A program made the position numbers and the translations under genes. From Cunninghamia lanceolata (lineage: Eukaryota > Streptophyta > Pinopsida > Cupressales > Cupressaceae), in contig BSBN01000293.1 of the NCBI GenBank assembly GCA_027924645.1, positions 10,316,501 to 10,380,500 of the forward strand: a stretch of 64,000 bases of DNA, written 5' to 3'. Below, piece after piece: positions 28,020 to 39,535 of the stretch (position 1 is its first letter; each line of letters starts with the position of its first letter). The notes beneath the pieces are model-generated. The model was not told the DNA's origin. It made no database searches and saw only the letters and a list, made by a program, of their open reading frames with translations.

Positions 28020-29095
28020 AAGAAATATAGGAGCATCCTCAAGTGGTTGAGAAACTTCAGGAAATAAAACTCACACAACCGATTGACCACCACTAGTCTC
28101 CTTAGAAGCGGGTGGAACAAAAGTTATATTGTGATTGTAGGGATGTCTGTTTTGTGCATGAAGGTTGCCTCATTGTCCTTGAAGGGATGGAAGAGGGGGA
28201 ACCTCGACATATCTACTAGATGCTCGGGGATGGAGAAGAACCTTTGATTCAGGCTTAGCTTCATTCACTACCTATGGTACAAAAGGAATTACAGCTAAAG
28301 CCTTAGAAGATTGAGGAGGTTCAAGAACATCACTAGGGGGAATATTACTAAGCGATAACTCCATGATTTTCTTTACTTTAAATGTTTGATATGAGAAGAA
28401 AAATAAATCATCTCTTTCTCAAGTGACTCCTACTGATTGTGACTAGAAGTAGTAGAGCAAAAAGTGTCTAATTTGAGCAACGGGGTGATACTAACTATGA
28501 TGTACAGCATGCACTCTTCCCTCCTATGGAAACTTCAAGCAATTATGGAACATAAAGGGGATTGTCTTCATGGAGCAGAGCCATGGGCAACCCAACTTCA
28601 CATGAAATAGATCCAATGTGGGAATGATGATAAAATGAATGTCTAAGACTCTTGGCCCAACTTTAACTTCAAGGGTTAAAGCACCAAAAGTTGGATGGAT
28701 AGACCCATCGTGTGCTCTAATAGCCACTTTTGATACATCATATGTATCTCGATGTAAACCATGCATGTAGAGGAATGCTTCCGTTACTATATTCACCATG
28801 CATAGAAGATCTATCATAGCACCCCAAATAGGTTTATCATTGATTTGAATGGTAATATAAAGAGGTCCATCAAGAGATTTGATAGTAGCATCATGTGGAG
28901 TAAAAGATATAGCAGGTTCCAAATCCACTCGCTCTTTATGAGGGCAAGCATCCACCATGCAAATATCTTCATCATAACCTTTGTCATGAGATATAACATT
29001 AGATTTGTGATGAGGTAAAGGATTAGTATATATCTGAAGGTTTTGATTAGGATCCACCACCAATTTATTCCCTTTATCATTAATAGGTCGGCAAT
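28020..29095 (-). pseudogene. Retropepsin and Pro-rich linker of the gag/protease-only element
   Basis: The frame at 29063-28524 reads GPLYITIQINDKPIWGAMID, then MVNIVTEAF and a block ending DLFHVKLGCPWL, the layout of plant gypsy retropepsins. The catalytic Asp is in the AMID block, but the usual D-(S/T/G)-G triplet is altered (IDLLCMVN), so it is probably inactive. Downstream (28380-28020) a Pro/Ser-rich stretch with MELSLSNIPPSDVLEPPQSS still reads as coding, as in the linker before RT in related elements. The coding sequence fades out near 28020. Confidence 0.75.
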
Positions 29096-30782
29096 CTAGA
29101 TGACATTGGCATCGATGAGGTCTTGAACTTCATGTTTAAGACACATACATCTTTCAGTGTCATGGCCAACAGAGCAGTGGAATTGACAAAAAGTCTTCAC
29201 ATCAAAGGAAGATGATTGCATATTGCTTGGATCAAGAGGTCTAACAGGTGGAAGCTTGAGAAGATTGTTTTGTGAAATTTTTGTCATGATAGAATGAAGA
29301 GATTCAGATAATGGTGTAAATTTTGTTGTTTTTGGTTTTAATTTATAAGGGGCAGATGCAGGGGATGACATAGATGCCACCTGTCTTCTAATGTTATCTA
29401 CTAAAAATTTGTTTATCTTGATGAAATTCTTGTTTTGTCTTTTGAAATAATGATTATTAGAGGCTTTGGATTGACCAACTAGAGCCAATGAGGGATTATG
29501 CTCATACTGACTAACCGAAAGTTGATAATCACAAAGAGTTGTGCAAAGGTGAGTGAATGAATCATATCACATTAACAATATCTTATCACGGATGTGAGGT
29601 TGTAAGTTTCCTATGAAGAATCTTTGCACATCAGCATCTAGAATAGAATATTGGATTTGTGAAAAGAAGGCTTGATAACACCCCACAAAATTAGTTATTT
29701 TCTCTTGCATTCCTTGTTTACAATGAACCAAGTATGTCAAAGAGACTTGAGGTCTAATGTTCACCTGAAAGTGCTTGGGGAACTTATTAATTAATTGTGA
29801 AAATGTAGTTATAGAATTAGGAGGAAGCATACAAAACTAATCCAAGGTTGTGTCCTTGAGTGACCTAGGAAAATTTTTGCTAAGATCGCATCTTCAAAGT
29901 AGAAATCACTACACATAGTGGTAAAAGCTACCACATGGTTGCTAGGGTCTCCCTTCCCATTATATTTCTCAAAGCGAGGAGTCTTAAACTTCTCAGGCAT
30001 AGGAGTTCTTACGATAGAATAGGACAAAGGGCTATGGAGACAATGTGTTGTCATACTAGTTTTAGGTGGGCTATTACTCATGTAAGCCAATTATTGTTGC
30101 ATGGAGGTCATGTTCTTCAACAGTTGGCTTATGATGGGGTCGGAAGCGGAATTGAGTAGAGATTGAAATGAAGGACTAGGTGATGGTGTATGAGTAGCCT
30201 TGTGAAATGTAATAGGTGGTTTAGATGTAGGTGGAGTGATATTAGTTGTAGATTTTGTGTAATTATAAGGAACAGACCCATAATGGCAAACAAGATTTCC
30301 ATTAGATAACCCAACACATGTGGTAGCATTATTACTTAGCTATATAGTAGTGGTAAGAATAGTAGATGAATAAGTAGCATAGGGAGTGAGGGTATGGGTA
30401 CTGACACTTGAGTTCCTATCTGATTAGGAGAAGTCACATTCGTCATGATTTCAACACAACTAGCTACCGACATAATGTTTTTATGCACTATGTGAGCTAG
30501 GCCATGTAAGACTTCTACTCCATCTTGTCCCTCAAGCAACAATCCTTTAAGATTCTCAACAATAGGGACAACCTCCTCAGCTATATGTTCCTTTCTCACA
30601 AATTGTTAAAAGTTAGCCAACTCTGTGTCTAACTTTTGAATTCGGGCCTCAGGGACATGAGTGATAAGGTCATCAATATCGATGGATTCTTGAGCAATTG
30701 ATGTTTTAGGAATAAGTGTAGTAGGAAGTTGTGTGACTTGATTAAGAATTTTAGATTTGGATGCATCAACATTATAACCCAT
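29096..30782 (-). pseudogene. Gag of the gag/protease-only element
   Basis: A start codon lies at 30780-30782 (MGYNVDASKSK). The frame runs with a TAA near 30605 (NF-stop-QFV, a likely former Gln) and a few frameshifts. The capsid domain is clear: PEKFKTPRFEKYNGKGDPSN (30090-29809), then FSQLINKFPKHFQVNIRP and VQRFFIGNLQPHIRDKI (29830-29567). A zinc-knuckle-like block FCQFHCSVGHDTERC is near 29200-29160. This is the gag arrangement of Tat-like gypsy elements. It differs clearly from the host element's gag at 54-56.7 kb. Confidence 0.85.
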
Positions 30783-31289
30783 AATTCAAATATTTCTTCT
30801 CACAATTATATTAGAATCGGGGCACTAGGTCACAAAGTTCATAAAGTGACTACAAGCTTTAATGACACATAAAATGCCCAAATAGAATAAGTTGATGATG
30901 TAGCAAAAGAAATATTTGAGTTTTCTTTTTTAAGTGAAGCAATAGTGTGTCTTTAATCAAATTCAATTCAAACAACTACAACTATGTTAATGCTAAATTC
31001 AAATACAACTTTCAATGCAACAAAATAACAACTATGCAATTTTCAAATCTAGGATGCAATTTCTTCTTTTTCAATTTTCAAATGCCACAATGCAAAATAC
31101 TTTGTTTAACAAAGGTACAAAAAATGCAAATGCTCTAATCAATGCATCAAGATATAAACAACCTTCAAATTTGTTACCCAAATTGTTGAACATGAAAAAT
31201 CTTGCAAATGTCATGCTTACATACAATGTATGTGGAGTATCAAGATATGATCCTGTATAGAAACTTTTGTTGAGAGATGTCCCCAGTCA
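30783..31289 (-). other. Leader next to gag, no gene seen
   Basis: AT-rich leader with several CAAATTCAAATAC-like words. Short + strand frames at 30947-31260 have no recognisable motif. Confidence 0.5.
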
Positions 31290-31920
31290 GAACAAGACCT
31301 TAAAACATGGGCATTACCTTGTAGAGCAAGTAAAATATGTAGACATTGTTGGTAGTGTTGTTGGTACATTTGGTATTATTGGTTATCAAGAAGACTTTTC
31401 AGCTTAAGAAACTTATTAAAGAAGCAAGAAAGAAATCTTGCACTTTTATGATGAGACGACCAAATCCAGCCAAACTTGCAAACTTTCCTAAGTGCAATAT
31501 TTTTGTTTATGTTGCCTATACACAAACAACATTATTAAATAGCAAAGAGTTATTGGCACCTCTCATTACACCATTTGAAGTTGTACTTGCTTTTAGAAGG
31601 GGAATCCAATAGAGAGGCTCTTATTTCCTTGACTTTAAAAAGTTAAGTAGATCTTCTTGCAGTAGTAGCCAAAGATAGATCTAAAGAAACACGCTTTTCA
31701 TTTATCGAAGGTGAATATGTTGACAATGATGCATACCCAAATTGTATCGAGAAAGAGGAGTAAGAAGTTAAAAAAAAAGGGTTTTAACTTATAAAGTTAA
31801 AAGGAATTATTTCATCGACGAGTTTGGGGTTTCTTAAAATGGTCGATTCGCTGATGCTAGTGCAATTGACTATTTTAAAAGTTTTAAAAACTTATTATGT
31901 GTCGACAAGCTTTCATCGCA
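31290..31920 (+). pseudogene. DPH2: Captured fragment of DPH2 (diphthamide synthesis subunit)
   Basis: The + strand reads, in broken frames, like the C-terminal half of plant DPH2, a [4Fe-4S] radical enzyme subunit that modifies a histidine of elongation factor 2. Blocks in order are HYLVEQVKYVDIVGSVVGTF (about 31310-31370), KKLIKEARKKSCTF, NPAKLANFPKCNIFVYVA, TTLLNSKELLAPLITPFE and VLAFRRGIQ (31400-31610). Then come a TAG where the family has Trp, GSYFLDFKKL, and RFSFIEGEYVDNDAYPN (about 31690-31745). A last piece SAIDYFKSFKNL ends near a CAG/GT at 31920. At least two frameshifts occur. It lies antisense to the retroelement that contains it. The identification is from motif memory and untested by search. 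Confidence 0.65.
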
Positions 31921-32155
31921 GGTTTGAAAATTTTTTAAACCTTGTTTTTCACTGATTCTCTCTTTATTAGAGATTGTTAGGGTTTTCAAACCTGTGTTTT
32001 CGTTGATGCCTTTCTATGAAACAATGCTCAACTCCCCTTCTACTTAGTTAGAAATCGTGATATGTTGAAGGTGATATGTTTGAAATTGGAAACACTTTCT
32101 CATCCTTGGCCTATGGATCATAGCTTCACTCTTTGAATAATGTCCAAATCTAGGA
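31921..32155 (+). other. Spacer between the two captured gene fragments
   Basis: It starts with a GT-like donor after CAG (31920) and contains T-rich leader-like sequence. No motif is seen. It may hold the 5' untranslated part of the B3 gene or the intron and 3' end of the DPH2 copy. Confidence 0.35.
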
Positions 32156-32720
32156 ATGCCTCTTTCATCTTCTTCAACTGGTGATTTTCCCTCTCTTCAG
32201 ATGAAGGAAGAAGAAAATATGATGGCCATTTGTTTTACAAATAAGTTGCCATTGAATTCTCATAGAGGAATCACTTCAACTCTACAAAGTGTTGCTAATG
32301 TGAGCCAGTTGAAAGAGAAGAATGGCCAGGCAAAGGAGAATGGCGTCATAGGCTTACAAGTTGAGGTTATAATGACAACAATGTAGACCTGAAAGAAAAT
32401 GATCAAGAGATAGTGAAAAAAGATCTCAAGTTTCTTCTCCAGAAGGAGCTCCGAAATAGTGATGAAGGGTCTCTTGGAAGAATTGTGTTTCCGAAGAAAG
32501 AAGCAATGAAGCCAAGCTATGATGAACCTAACCAGTATGTTTTGCTTGGAAATCATTAAAATGCATCCAATTCCAATCAAACAACAGTTCTTCTTAGTGA
32601 ATATTTTGATCATTGTAGTCATGATGGACATGAGGGCTCCAACACATCCAGGAATCGGTGGTACAGGCTCCATTATTCAAGAAAGTGCATTGTCATCTAA
32701 AGAAAATGATAGGTTTTGTT
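32156..32720 (+). pseudogene. Captured fragment of a B3 transcription factor (ABI3/FUS3/LEC2-like)
   Basis: The + strand frame around 32398-32510 reads DLKFLLQKELRNSDEGSLG followed directly by RIVFPKKEA. This is the start of the B3 DNA-binding domain of the seed-maturation regulators ABI3, FUS3 and LEC2. An upstream frame (32156-32386, PLSSSSTGDFPSLQMKEEEN onward) joins it through one frameshift near 32365. After KKEA the expected rest of the B3 domain is absent. A TAA follows at about 32557, and other open pieces without a recognised domain continue to the copia insertion and beyond it (38224-38400). The fragment is antisense to the retroelement genes. It cannot encode a working factor. Confidence 0.7.
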
Positions 32721-32958
32721 TTTAGGTCTTCCAAGTATGGAACTAAATACCAATGTTCATTATATCCACACAAGGAAAATTTCTACTGTAGAGTTTGTTA
32801 AAGAGGGGTGTGTAGAGAGAGGGAATCCACATCCATTGTACATGACAGATATTATAGGATCTAGCAGAGAAGGTAGGTTATCACATTAGCAGGTTGTTCT
32901 AGCATTTAGTAATGATAACATGAAGAAGACTCTGGATATTCAAGAGAACATTGAAAGT
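32721..32958 (+). other. Further open sequence next to the B3 fragment
   Basis: The + strand reads without many stops (for example NVHYIHTRKISTVEFVKEG), up to the copia insertion site. The same frame seems to continue at 38224 with QYHVTGKAHFQSSFEEEEQ. No family is recognised. It may be more of the captured gene. Confidence 0.35.
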
Positions 32959-33237
32959 TGTAAATGCTGGAAGCACAAATGAATTGCAGAAAAATAGAGC
33001 AATAAACAGAGCACAGACAAATTAGAAAGAAAAATTAAAAGAGACACCACATTTATCGTGGTTCACCAAAACTGGCTACATCCACACTGAGCAGAGGAAT
33101 TTATTATTGCTAAGAATTGGTTTTTTACAATGAGATGTCCAGCATATATAATGCTTCATCATACACCAAAAAGGAATGTGAATAGTCAAAGAATTGGCGA
33201 GAACAAAAATATGTCCGTTGGACTTCATTTCCTAACA
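32959..33237 (-). repeat. 3' LTR of the 5.3-kb copia element
   Basis: A 279-bp LTR nearly identical to 37946-38223. The polypurine tract on the minus strand, CTTCAAGTGGGAGAT, adjoins at 33238-33252. Confidence 0.93.
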
Positions 33238-33302
33238 ATCTCCCACTTGAAGGCCAACGGATGCTACATCTCGCCAATCATTCCCCTACTCTAAACTTAT
33301 GG

Positions 33303-34886
33303 TCACTTCTTCTTGACCAGACCAAGAGAAGTCCTGGCACATTTGAACTTCTCTTTAGGAAAAAACTTGGTCAAAATGTCTGCCAGATTGACCTTTGTGT
33401 CAATTTTTGCAACTTGTAACTTGCCCTCTTCAACCACATGATGAATGAAATGAGCATGTATGTCGATATATTTAGAATGACGTTGAGATGAATGATTGTG
33501 AGCCATAAAAATGGCACTGCGACTGTCACAAAATAGAACATAATCACTTTGTTGACATCTCAAATCACTAAACAATCGTTGTAACCAAAACATCTCCCTA
33601 GAACCTTCAGAAAGAGCCATATACTCAGCTTCGGCAAAAGAAAGAGCAATGGAAATGGCGGCTTTAGCAAACATGAAAACATAGCCAATAGTAGATCTCT
33701 GTTTATCTAAATCTCTGGCAAGATCAGAATCAGTGAAACCTTGCAGATGTACCTTATTGCCACCAAAACATAAAGAATAATCATAAGTACCTTTGAGATA
33801 CCTTAATATCCATTTGACAGCTTTCTAATGATGCTTACTGGGATTGCTCATGAACCTGCTCACAACTCCCACTGCATGAGCAATATCAGGACGAGTGGAG
33901 AGCATAGCATACATAATGCTACCAATAGCTGATGTATAAGGAATACCTTGCATAAACTCCTTATCCTCTTGTATTTTTAGACACAAATCAAAAGATAAAC
34001 AAAAATGGGCAGCAAGAGGAGTAGAAACAACCTTCGCATCAGCCATACCAAATTTGTCTACAACCTTGTCAATGTATGCCTTTTGTAACAACATGATCTC
34101 CTTCTTTTGTCTATCCCTAGTGATGGTCATTCCAAGCATCTTCTTGGCTGGGCCTAAGTCTTTCATAGCAAATCTCTTAGCTAATTGTGACTTCAATTCA
34201 GAAACAATTCTCATACTTGTACCGGCTACCAACATGTCATCAACGTAGAGAAAGAGAATGACAAACTCACCATTAGGAAGTTGCTTATAATAGACACAAG
34301 GATCTGATTCACATCTTAAGAAGTTTTGCTCAGTCATAAAGTGATCAAACTTGAGATACCATTGTCGTGGGGCTTGCTTGAGCCCATACAAGTTGCACTT
34401 CAACCTGCAATAAAGATGTTCCAATCCCTATTTTTTATATCCTTCTGGTTGTTCCATGTACAACTCTTCATCAACATCACCAAGTAAAAAGGTTGTCTTG
34501 ACATCCAACTGATCAAGTTCAAGATCCCAAACTGCAACCAAACCCAAAACTGCCTGGATTGTGGTCATTCTCACAACTAGTGAGAATATATCATTAAAAT
34601 CTATACCTTTCTGTTGATCATAGCCTTTGACAACCAATCTAGCATGACAACGTTTGTTGCCCCCATCTTCCTCTTTCAACTTGTATACCCAATGATTCTT
34701 CAAGGGTCTTCGATTAGGTGGAAGTGGTACTAAATCCCAAGTGTTATTAGCCTGCAATGAACTCATTTCATCTTGGATCACCTTTTGCCATTTCAAGGAG
34801 TCAATTGCCTTGCAAGCCTGTTTATAAGTAGCTGGTTCAGGTTGATCAGAAATCAAAAGTTCAAGCTCTGCCTCTTCTAAATACAA
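33303..34886 (-). pseudogene. Copia RT and RNase H (5.3-kb element)
   Basis: RT begins with LKNHWVYKLKEEDGG and continues with DVKTTFLLGDVDEELYMEQP (34886-34428). It carries on with YGLKQAPRQWYLKFDHF and the catalytic YVDDML (34424-33825). RNase H reads SFAEAEYMALSEGSREMFWL and SKYIDIHAHFIHHVVEEGKL (33674-33303), the typical copia C-terminus, ending in a natural-looking stop after LGLVKKK. Stops and short gaps interrupt, but the pieces share one frame. Confidence 0.92.
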
Positions 34887-36294
34887 TAACTCATAATCAG
34901 AGAATTTGGAAGGACGTCTCCTCTCCCAAGTAGACCTCCTTCAGTGAGAACCCTCCTCTTGCAAATTTGAATCATCCAGATTCATTCTATGTAACTGATT
35001 TTGAATGTTTTCTATCTCATTTTGCAAAATAGCCTTGTTCAGAACATGACTTTGCCTCTGTATTTCTATAGTCCTGCACATTTCCTTGTACAATCTTTTC
35101 AATGTTCTACCCCTGCACACTAATCGACTGAGGCTAGGAAATGACAATAGGAGACTGCGATAACACTTTTGGATGTTGCATTGCATCAGGCAGAGGTAGC
35201 AATGCCACCATTGAGGACTGTGAATGGTTAAACATTGGCTCTGAAGAAGTTAAGCATCCAATTTGCTGAGGACGCTGGGCTGGCAATGAATGGGAGAGGG
35301 GGTGAGTATGTGTTTGACCAGGCAACGAATATGTATGAAGAGGTTGTGTTGGTGTTAGAGGCAGCTACATAGGAACTTAGACAGGCAATGATTGAAAGAT
35401 AGAAGGTCCGGTTAGCAAATTATCTCCAATGTTATCATTAATTCTTCCTTCTGGCAATTGATTGGACTGCATTTGAACTATGGAAGGCTATGTTTGACTA
35501 GGGAATGGAGGTAGTGTTGGATGTGAGGGAAGATTTGAGGGGTCTGCTAGCAGCAATGACACCATAGAAGGCTGTGTATTACCAAACAAATGTGTCTAGG
35601 TATTATCAATCATTGAAAACAAAGGAGGCTGCATACAAGAGATAGGAGTCTACAAGCTAACACTAGAAGTCTGAAAACTGACAGAGGAAGTATTTCCTTG
35701 TTTATGAACCATATCATTTCCATTATCAAACAAATCAACTGATATGTAATCTTTTGAAGATGTATTTTCTTTGTGAAAACCTAGGAAAACTTTTTCATTG
35801 AAGATGACATCTTGACTGTGAGTGATCTTTTTAGCGATGGGATCCCACAACCTGAATCCATACTGATCCTCGCCATACCCAACAAAAATACACTTCTACA
35901 ATTTGGGATCCATTTTGGATCATTTCTCCTGGGGAATAAGAGCAAACACTTCACATCTGAACACTCGTAGATGATTATAAGAAATGCGTTTGCCCAACCA
36001 CCTTTCCTCAGTAATGTCAAGATTTAACTGAGATGAGGGAGCTCAATTAATGAGATAAACCATTGTGTTGCAAACTTCTGCCCAGAACTCTTTTCCCAGT
36101 CTAGCATTGGACAATATACATCATGCTTTTTCTAAAATTGTTCTATTTAACCACTCCGCAGCCCCATTTTCTTGTGGTGTAAAAGGAACAATTTTGATTC
36201 TTCGAATACCATTTTCAGCTCAAAAATTATCAAACTCTAGTGAACAAAATTTGACATCGTTATCAATTTGCAAATACTTGATATTCAGCCCACT
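34887..36294 (-). pseudogene. Copia integrase C-terminal region and variable linker (5.3-kb element)
   Basis: Minus-strand pieces in shifting frames cover the rest of the integrase core (near 36290-36050) and the copia C-terminal block with WDPIAKKITHSQDVIFNEKVF (35850). They continue with a long Gln/Ser/His-rich linker (35640-34950). This is the least conserved part of copia pol and is badly broken. Confidence 0.65.
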
Positions 36295-37320
36295 CTAATT
36301 TTCAACTAGAGCTTTAAAAAAATTGAATTTACTGAACACTTCAGATTTTCTATTGAGCATAAAAATCCAAACTTTCCTAGTGCAATCATCAAGGAAAGTC
36401 AAAAAATAATTAGAACCTCCAAGAGAAGTTACGTTGGTTGGCCCAAAAACATCTGAATAAACCAGCTCCAAAGGTGAGGTGTTCTTCTCATGACCCGTCT
36501 TCATGAAGCCGATCCGCTTCTGCTTGCCGTAAAGACAATGTTGGCAAAAATCCAAGTCCACAGATTTCAATCCCGGTAATTGTTCTCTTTTGATCATGAC
36601 TTCAAGACCTTTCCTACTCATATGTCCAAGCCATTGGTGCCAAAGCTCAGTTTCGTTGTTCGTCACTATCATAGCAACTCCCACTTGAGAGTCATTCTCA
36701 AAAACATATAAACTACCCTCTCTATTTCCTTTGGCAATCTGCAGGACACCTTTAGTAACCTTCCATGAATCTAGATAGAAGGTAGTATTGCAGCCTTGTG
36801 AAAATAGTTGGGTTATAGAAATTAGATTCTTTTTAAGTTTTGGAACATATCTAACATCTTGCAAAAGCCATTTGCTTCCATTCTTGGATTGTAAGAGAAC
36901 ATCACCTTTACCAATGATTTCCAATGAATTGTTATCCCCCATGTAAACTTTTCTGAACTATCCTCCTTGGTAATTTGAGAAGGCATCCGTACAAAAGGTG
37001 GCATGAAAAGATGCACCTGAATATAGAACCCACAAATTTGAAGTGGTTTCATTTACGGATAAAACCAAAACACTATCCTCCTTGTCATAAACAGCATTAA
37101 CCTCGTTGTCTTTAACCTTCTCTTGTGCCTTCTTATAGGAATAACAATTTTTTTTTGGTGTGACCGGGCTTACCACAAAACTAGCAGTCGCTAACTCTAC
37201 CTCTAGATTTTGACCTCTTCACTGATTTTGATCTTCTTATGTTATTGTCTTTGCCTCTATTCTGAGGCCTTTCTCTACTAACAGCAGTTAAGGCTTCACT
37301 AGAAGATGTTTCTTGGTTCT
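36295..37320 (-). pseudogene. Copia protease, GAG-pre-integrase and integrase start (5.3-kb element)
   Basis: The zinc knuckle (CGKPGHTKKNC, about 37180-37150) precedes a protease whose active site reads WVLYSGASFH (about 37030). The family has Asp-Ser-Gly here, so the catalytic Asp is replaced by Tyr. A frame at 36942-36295 then holds the GAG-pre-integrase motif LWHQWLGHMSRKGLEVM, the zinc residues CQHCLYGKQKR and the first integrase Asp region LVYSDVFGPTNV. The core is cut at 36295 by a stop. Confidence 0.88.
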
Positions 37321-37333
37321 TTCTATGCATATC

Positions 37334-37909
37334 TTAGCTAAGAAGTATAGCTGCTACGTCATCAAAAACCAATTTTGTTTTGGCTGCAACTGAAGTGCTT
37401 ACGGCCATCACGACACCTTCCCAACTGTTGGGTAATGGGCATAGCAGCAAGATGGCTTTAATTTCATCTTCCAACTTTATCTCCACTGAAGTCAGTTGGG
37501 TAACTAAGGTATTCAACTCATTCAGATGGTTTGACATGATTCCGCCTTCTTTCATTTTCAGGTTATAAATCTTTTTCATAATAAAAACTTTATTAGATGT
37601 TGAAGCCATCTCATACATTTTAGAAAGTTTATCCCACAACTCCTTCGAAGTCTTCTCCACTGAAACATTAAATAATACATTGCTGGACAGCGAGAGGAAA
37701 ATCGTAGCTCTTGCCTTCTTATCCATCTTGTCCCACTTTTCATCCGTCATTGAGCTTGGCTTCTTTGCTACCCCTTCAAGTGTGAGTGAGAGGTCTTGTT
37801 TTATCAGCAAAGACTCCATTTGCACCTTCCACAGTCCAAAATTCTGACCAGAGAATTTATCAATCTTTGGTTCCTCCATGACTCGACAATCCAACACTGA
37901 TTTTCGCAA
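37334..37909 (-). pseudogene. Copia gag (5.3-kb element)
   Basis: A 191-residue frame with EEPKIDKFSGQNFGLWKVQM and ELWDKLSKMYEMAS is the UBN2-type gag of plant copia elements. The zinc knuckle follows in another frame near 37180. The frame ends LLS-stop near 37334. It is almost open, but pol downstream is broken. Confidence 0.88.
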
Positions 37910-37945
37910 TTAGCTATACTATCACTGTACAACTCTACTACCAAT

Positions 37946-38223
37946 TGTAAATGCTAGAAGGACAAATGAATTGTAGAAAAATAGAGCAATAAACAGAGTA
38001 TAGACAAATTAGAAATCAAAATTAAAAGAGACACCAGATTTATCGTGGTTCACCAAAACTAGCTACATCCACACTGAGCAGAGGAATTTATTATTTCTAA
38101 GAATTGGTTTTTACAATGAGATGTCCAGCATACATAATGCTTCATCATACACCAAAAAGGAATGTGAATAGTCAAAGAATTGATGGGAACAAAAATATGT
38201 CTATTGGACTTTATTTCCTAACA
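37946..38223 (-). repeat. 5' LTR of the 5.3-kb copia element
   Basis: A 278-bp direct copy of 32959-33237. Just inside (37932-37943) the minus strand reads TGGTAGTAGAG, a degenerate form of the Met-tRNA primer site. Confidence 0.92.
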
Positions 38224-38228
38224 AAAAT

Positions 38229-39535
38229 GATAACAAAAATACCTTAAGCTAGGATCATGAAAGAAAATTCTTTCAATGTTCTCAATATCATGTGACAGGT
38301 AAAGCTCATTTTCAAAGTTCCTTTGAAGAAGAGGAGCAAAGGCAGATAGAAAAGTTGCTTAATACTGATATACTAGACACATAAGCAAGAAGTTGGATAG
38401 CTTACTTAAGTCAGGGGTCAAAAATGATACACATCACATGTGGAAGGCTCAATGACATTTGGGAATGCAAGGACAATATATAATATCATTTTGGTCTGGT
38501 TTAGTAAATTTGTGGAAATCCAATCTAACATAATGAGTTTCTGACAGCGATTTTCTAGTCAAAGATTAAACTAAAGCATATCATTTAGATATAAAATTAT
38601 GTTATAATGTTTTAACTCATTTTTGAGTTAAATTGTTTTGTGCACATGAGGAAGAGGAAAGGCTCTTATTTTCCATTTATAATTGCATTTCAAGAATCAG
38701 TTATGGGAGGAAACCAAAAGTCTTTTAAATAATAGGTTATGGGAAGAAAAGAAGAGGTTTCTTTTATAACTTACTTTTCAAGAAATAGTTAAAAAAAAGA
38801 AAAGAGGCTTTTAAAACACATCGGGGGTTTATTGTAAGTTTTTCTGAAATTTAGCTTTTTCTCCCTGTGCAAATAGGCGAACTATACGTAAGGGAAAATA
38901 GTGGACTTTGAGCTGCTATTCTATTTTCAATGAAGAGTTGTCGTTCCTATGTTCGTAGTTTCTTCCAGATTGGTTTTTCTTATGTTAAATCAATTCTTCC
39001 CATATTAGTTATTCCTTTTGATAGTTCTTGATGTTCAAGTTTTGGGAGAATTTATGCTCCTAATTTATTTCTTTTTCTTTCCTCTTGGAGATTTAGTTGT
39101 ATTCTTATGTATGCAATTGGATCTCTCTCTCTCTCTCTACCCTTCTGTGCTTTCTGGTTAAAAGTACAAAAAATACAAAGCTTCCCATCATACAAAGGAA
39201 GCTATTGCTTTTAAAAGAATCCAAAGAACAAATTGTAGAATTCATTTACAATTTGATTCAACTATTAGTGAATTTTCTACCTCAAGCTAGGCAAAATATT
39301 CAAGACTTTTCAAGGTGACAAATCTATAAACTAACAAAATCTAAAAACCCTAGGGTCAGAACTAGCAAGATTTTCTATCAATGTAAAACTTTGACAAACC
39401 CTGGCTTGAAACTATGCAAAATTTAAGTATGTATGAATACAAAGCAACCAAAGAACACACTCCCAACCAGATTTAGGGTGATGAACAACTCAGATTTGAA
39501 AGCAAAAGGTGCAAGAAACGATGGGTTCACCAAAA
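38229..39535 (-). other. 5' leader of the gag/protease-only element, with a primer-site candidate
   Basis: This lies between the copia insertion and the 5' LTR. The first 170 bp continue the open + strand reading seen at 32.7-32.96 kb. The rest is AT-rich without a recognised gene, with a short CT run at 39120-39139. A frame at 39097-39318 (+) has no motif. Next to the LTR, 39523-39532 reads TGGTGAACCC on the minus strand. It has the TGG start expected of a primer-binding site, but I cannot name the tRNA. Confidence 0.5.

Larger units (their letters stand above)
32959..38223 (-). mobile_element. Ty1/copia element inside the gag/protease-only element
   Basis: This 5.27-kb element has short LTRs (32959-33237 and 37946-38223, about 279 bp) that begin TGTAAATGCT and end TTTCCTAACA. 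Target copies are AAAGT (32954-32958) and AAAAT (38224-38228). A polypurine tract lies at 33238-33252 and a degenerate Met-tRNA-like primer site at about 37932-37943. Gag, protease, integrase, RT and RNase H follow in copia order on the minus strand. Frameshifts and stops inactivate it. Confidence 0.93.

Noticed and set aside
28020..30782. The gag-protease block as the missing gag of the host Tat-like element
   Set aside because: The host has its own different gag and protease at 53.7-56.7 kb, and this block lies within LTRs and a GACAC duplication.
31015..31260. Frame upstream of the DPH2 fragment as its N-terminal half
   Set aside because: It is Asn/Lys/Gln-rich from AT-rich leader sequence and shows none of the DPH2 N-terminal blocks.
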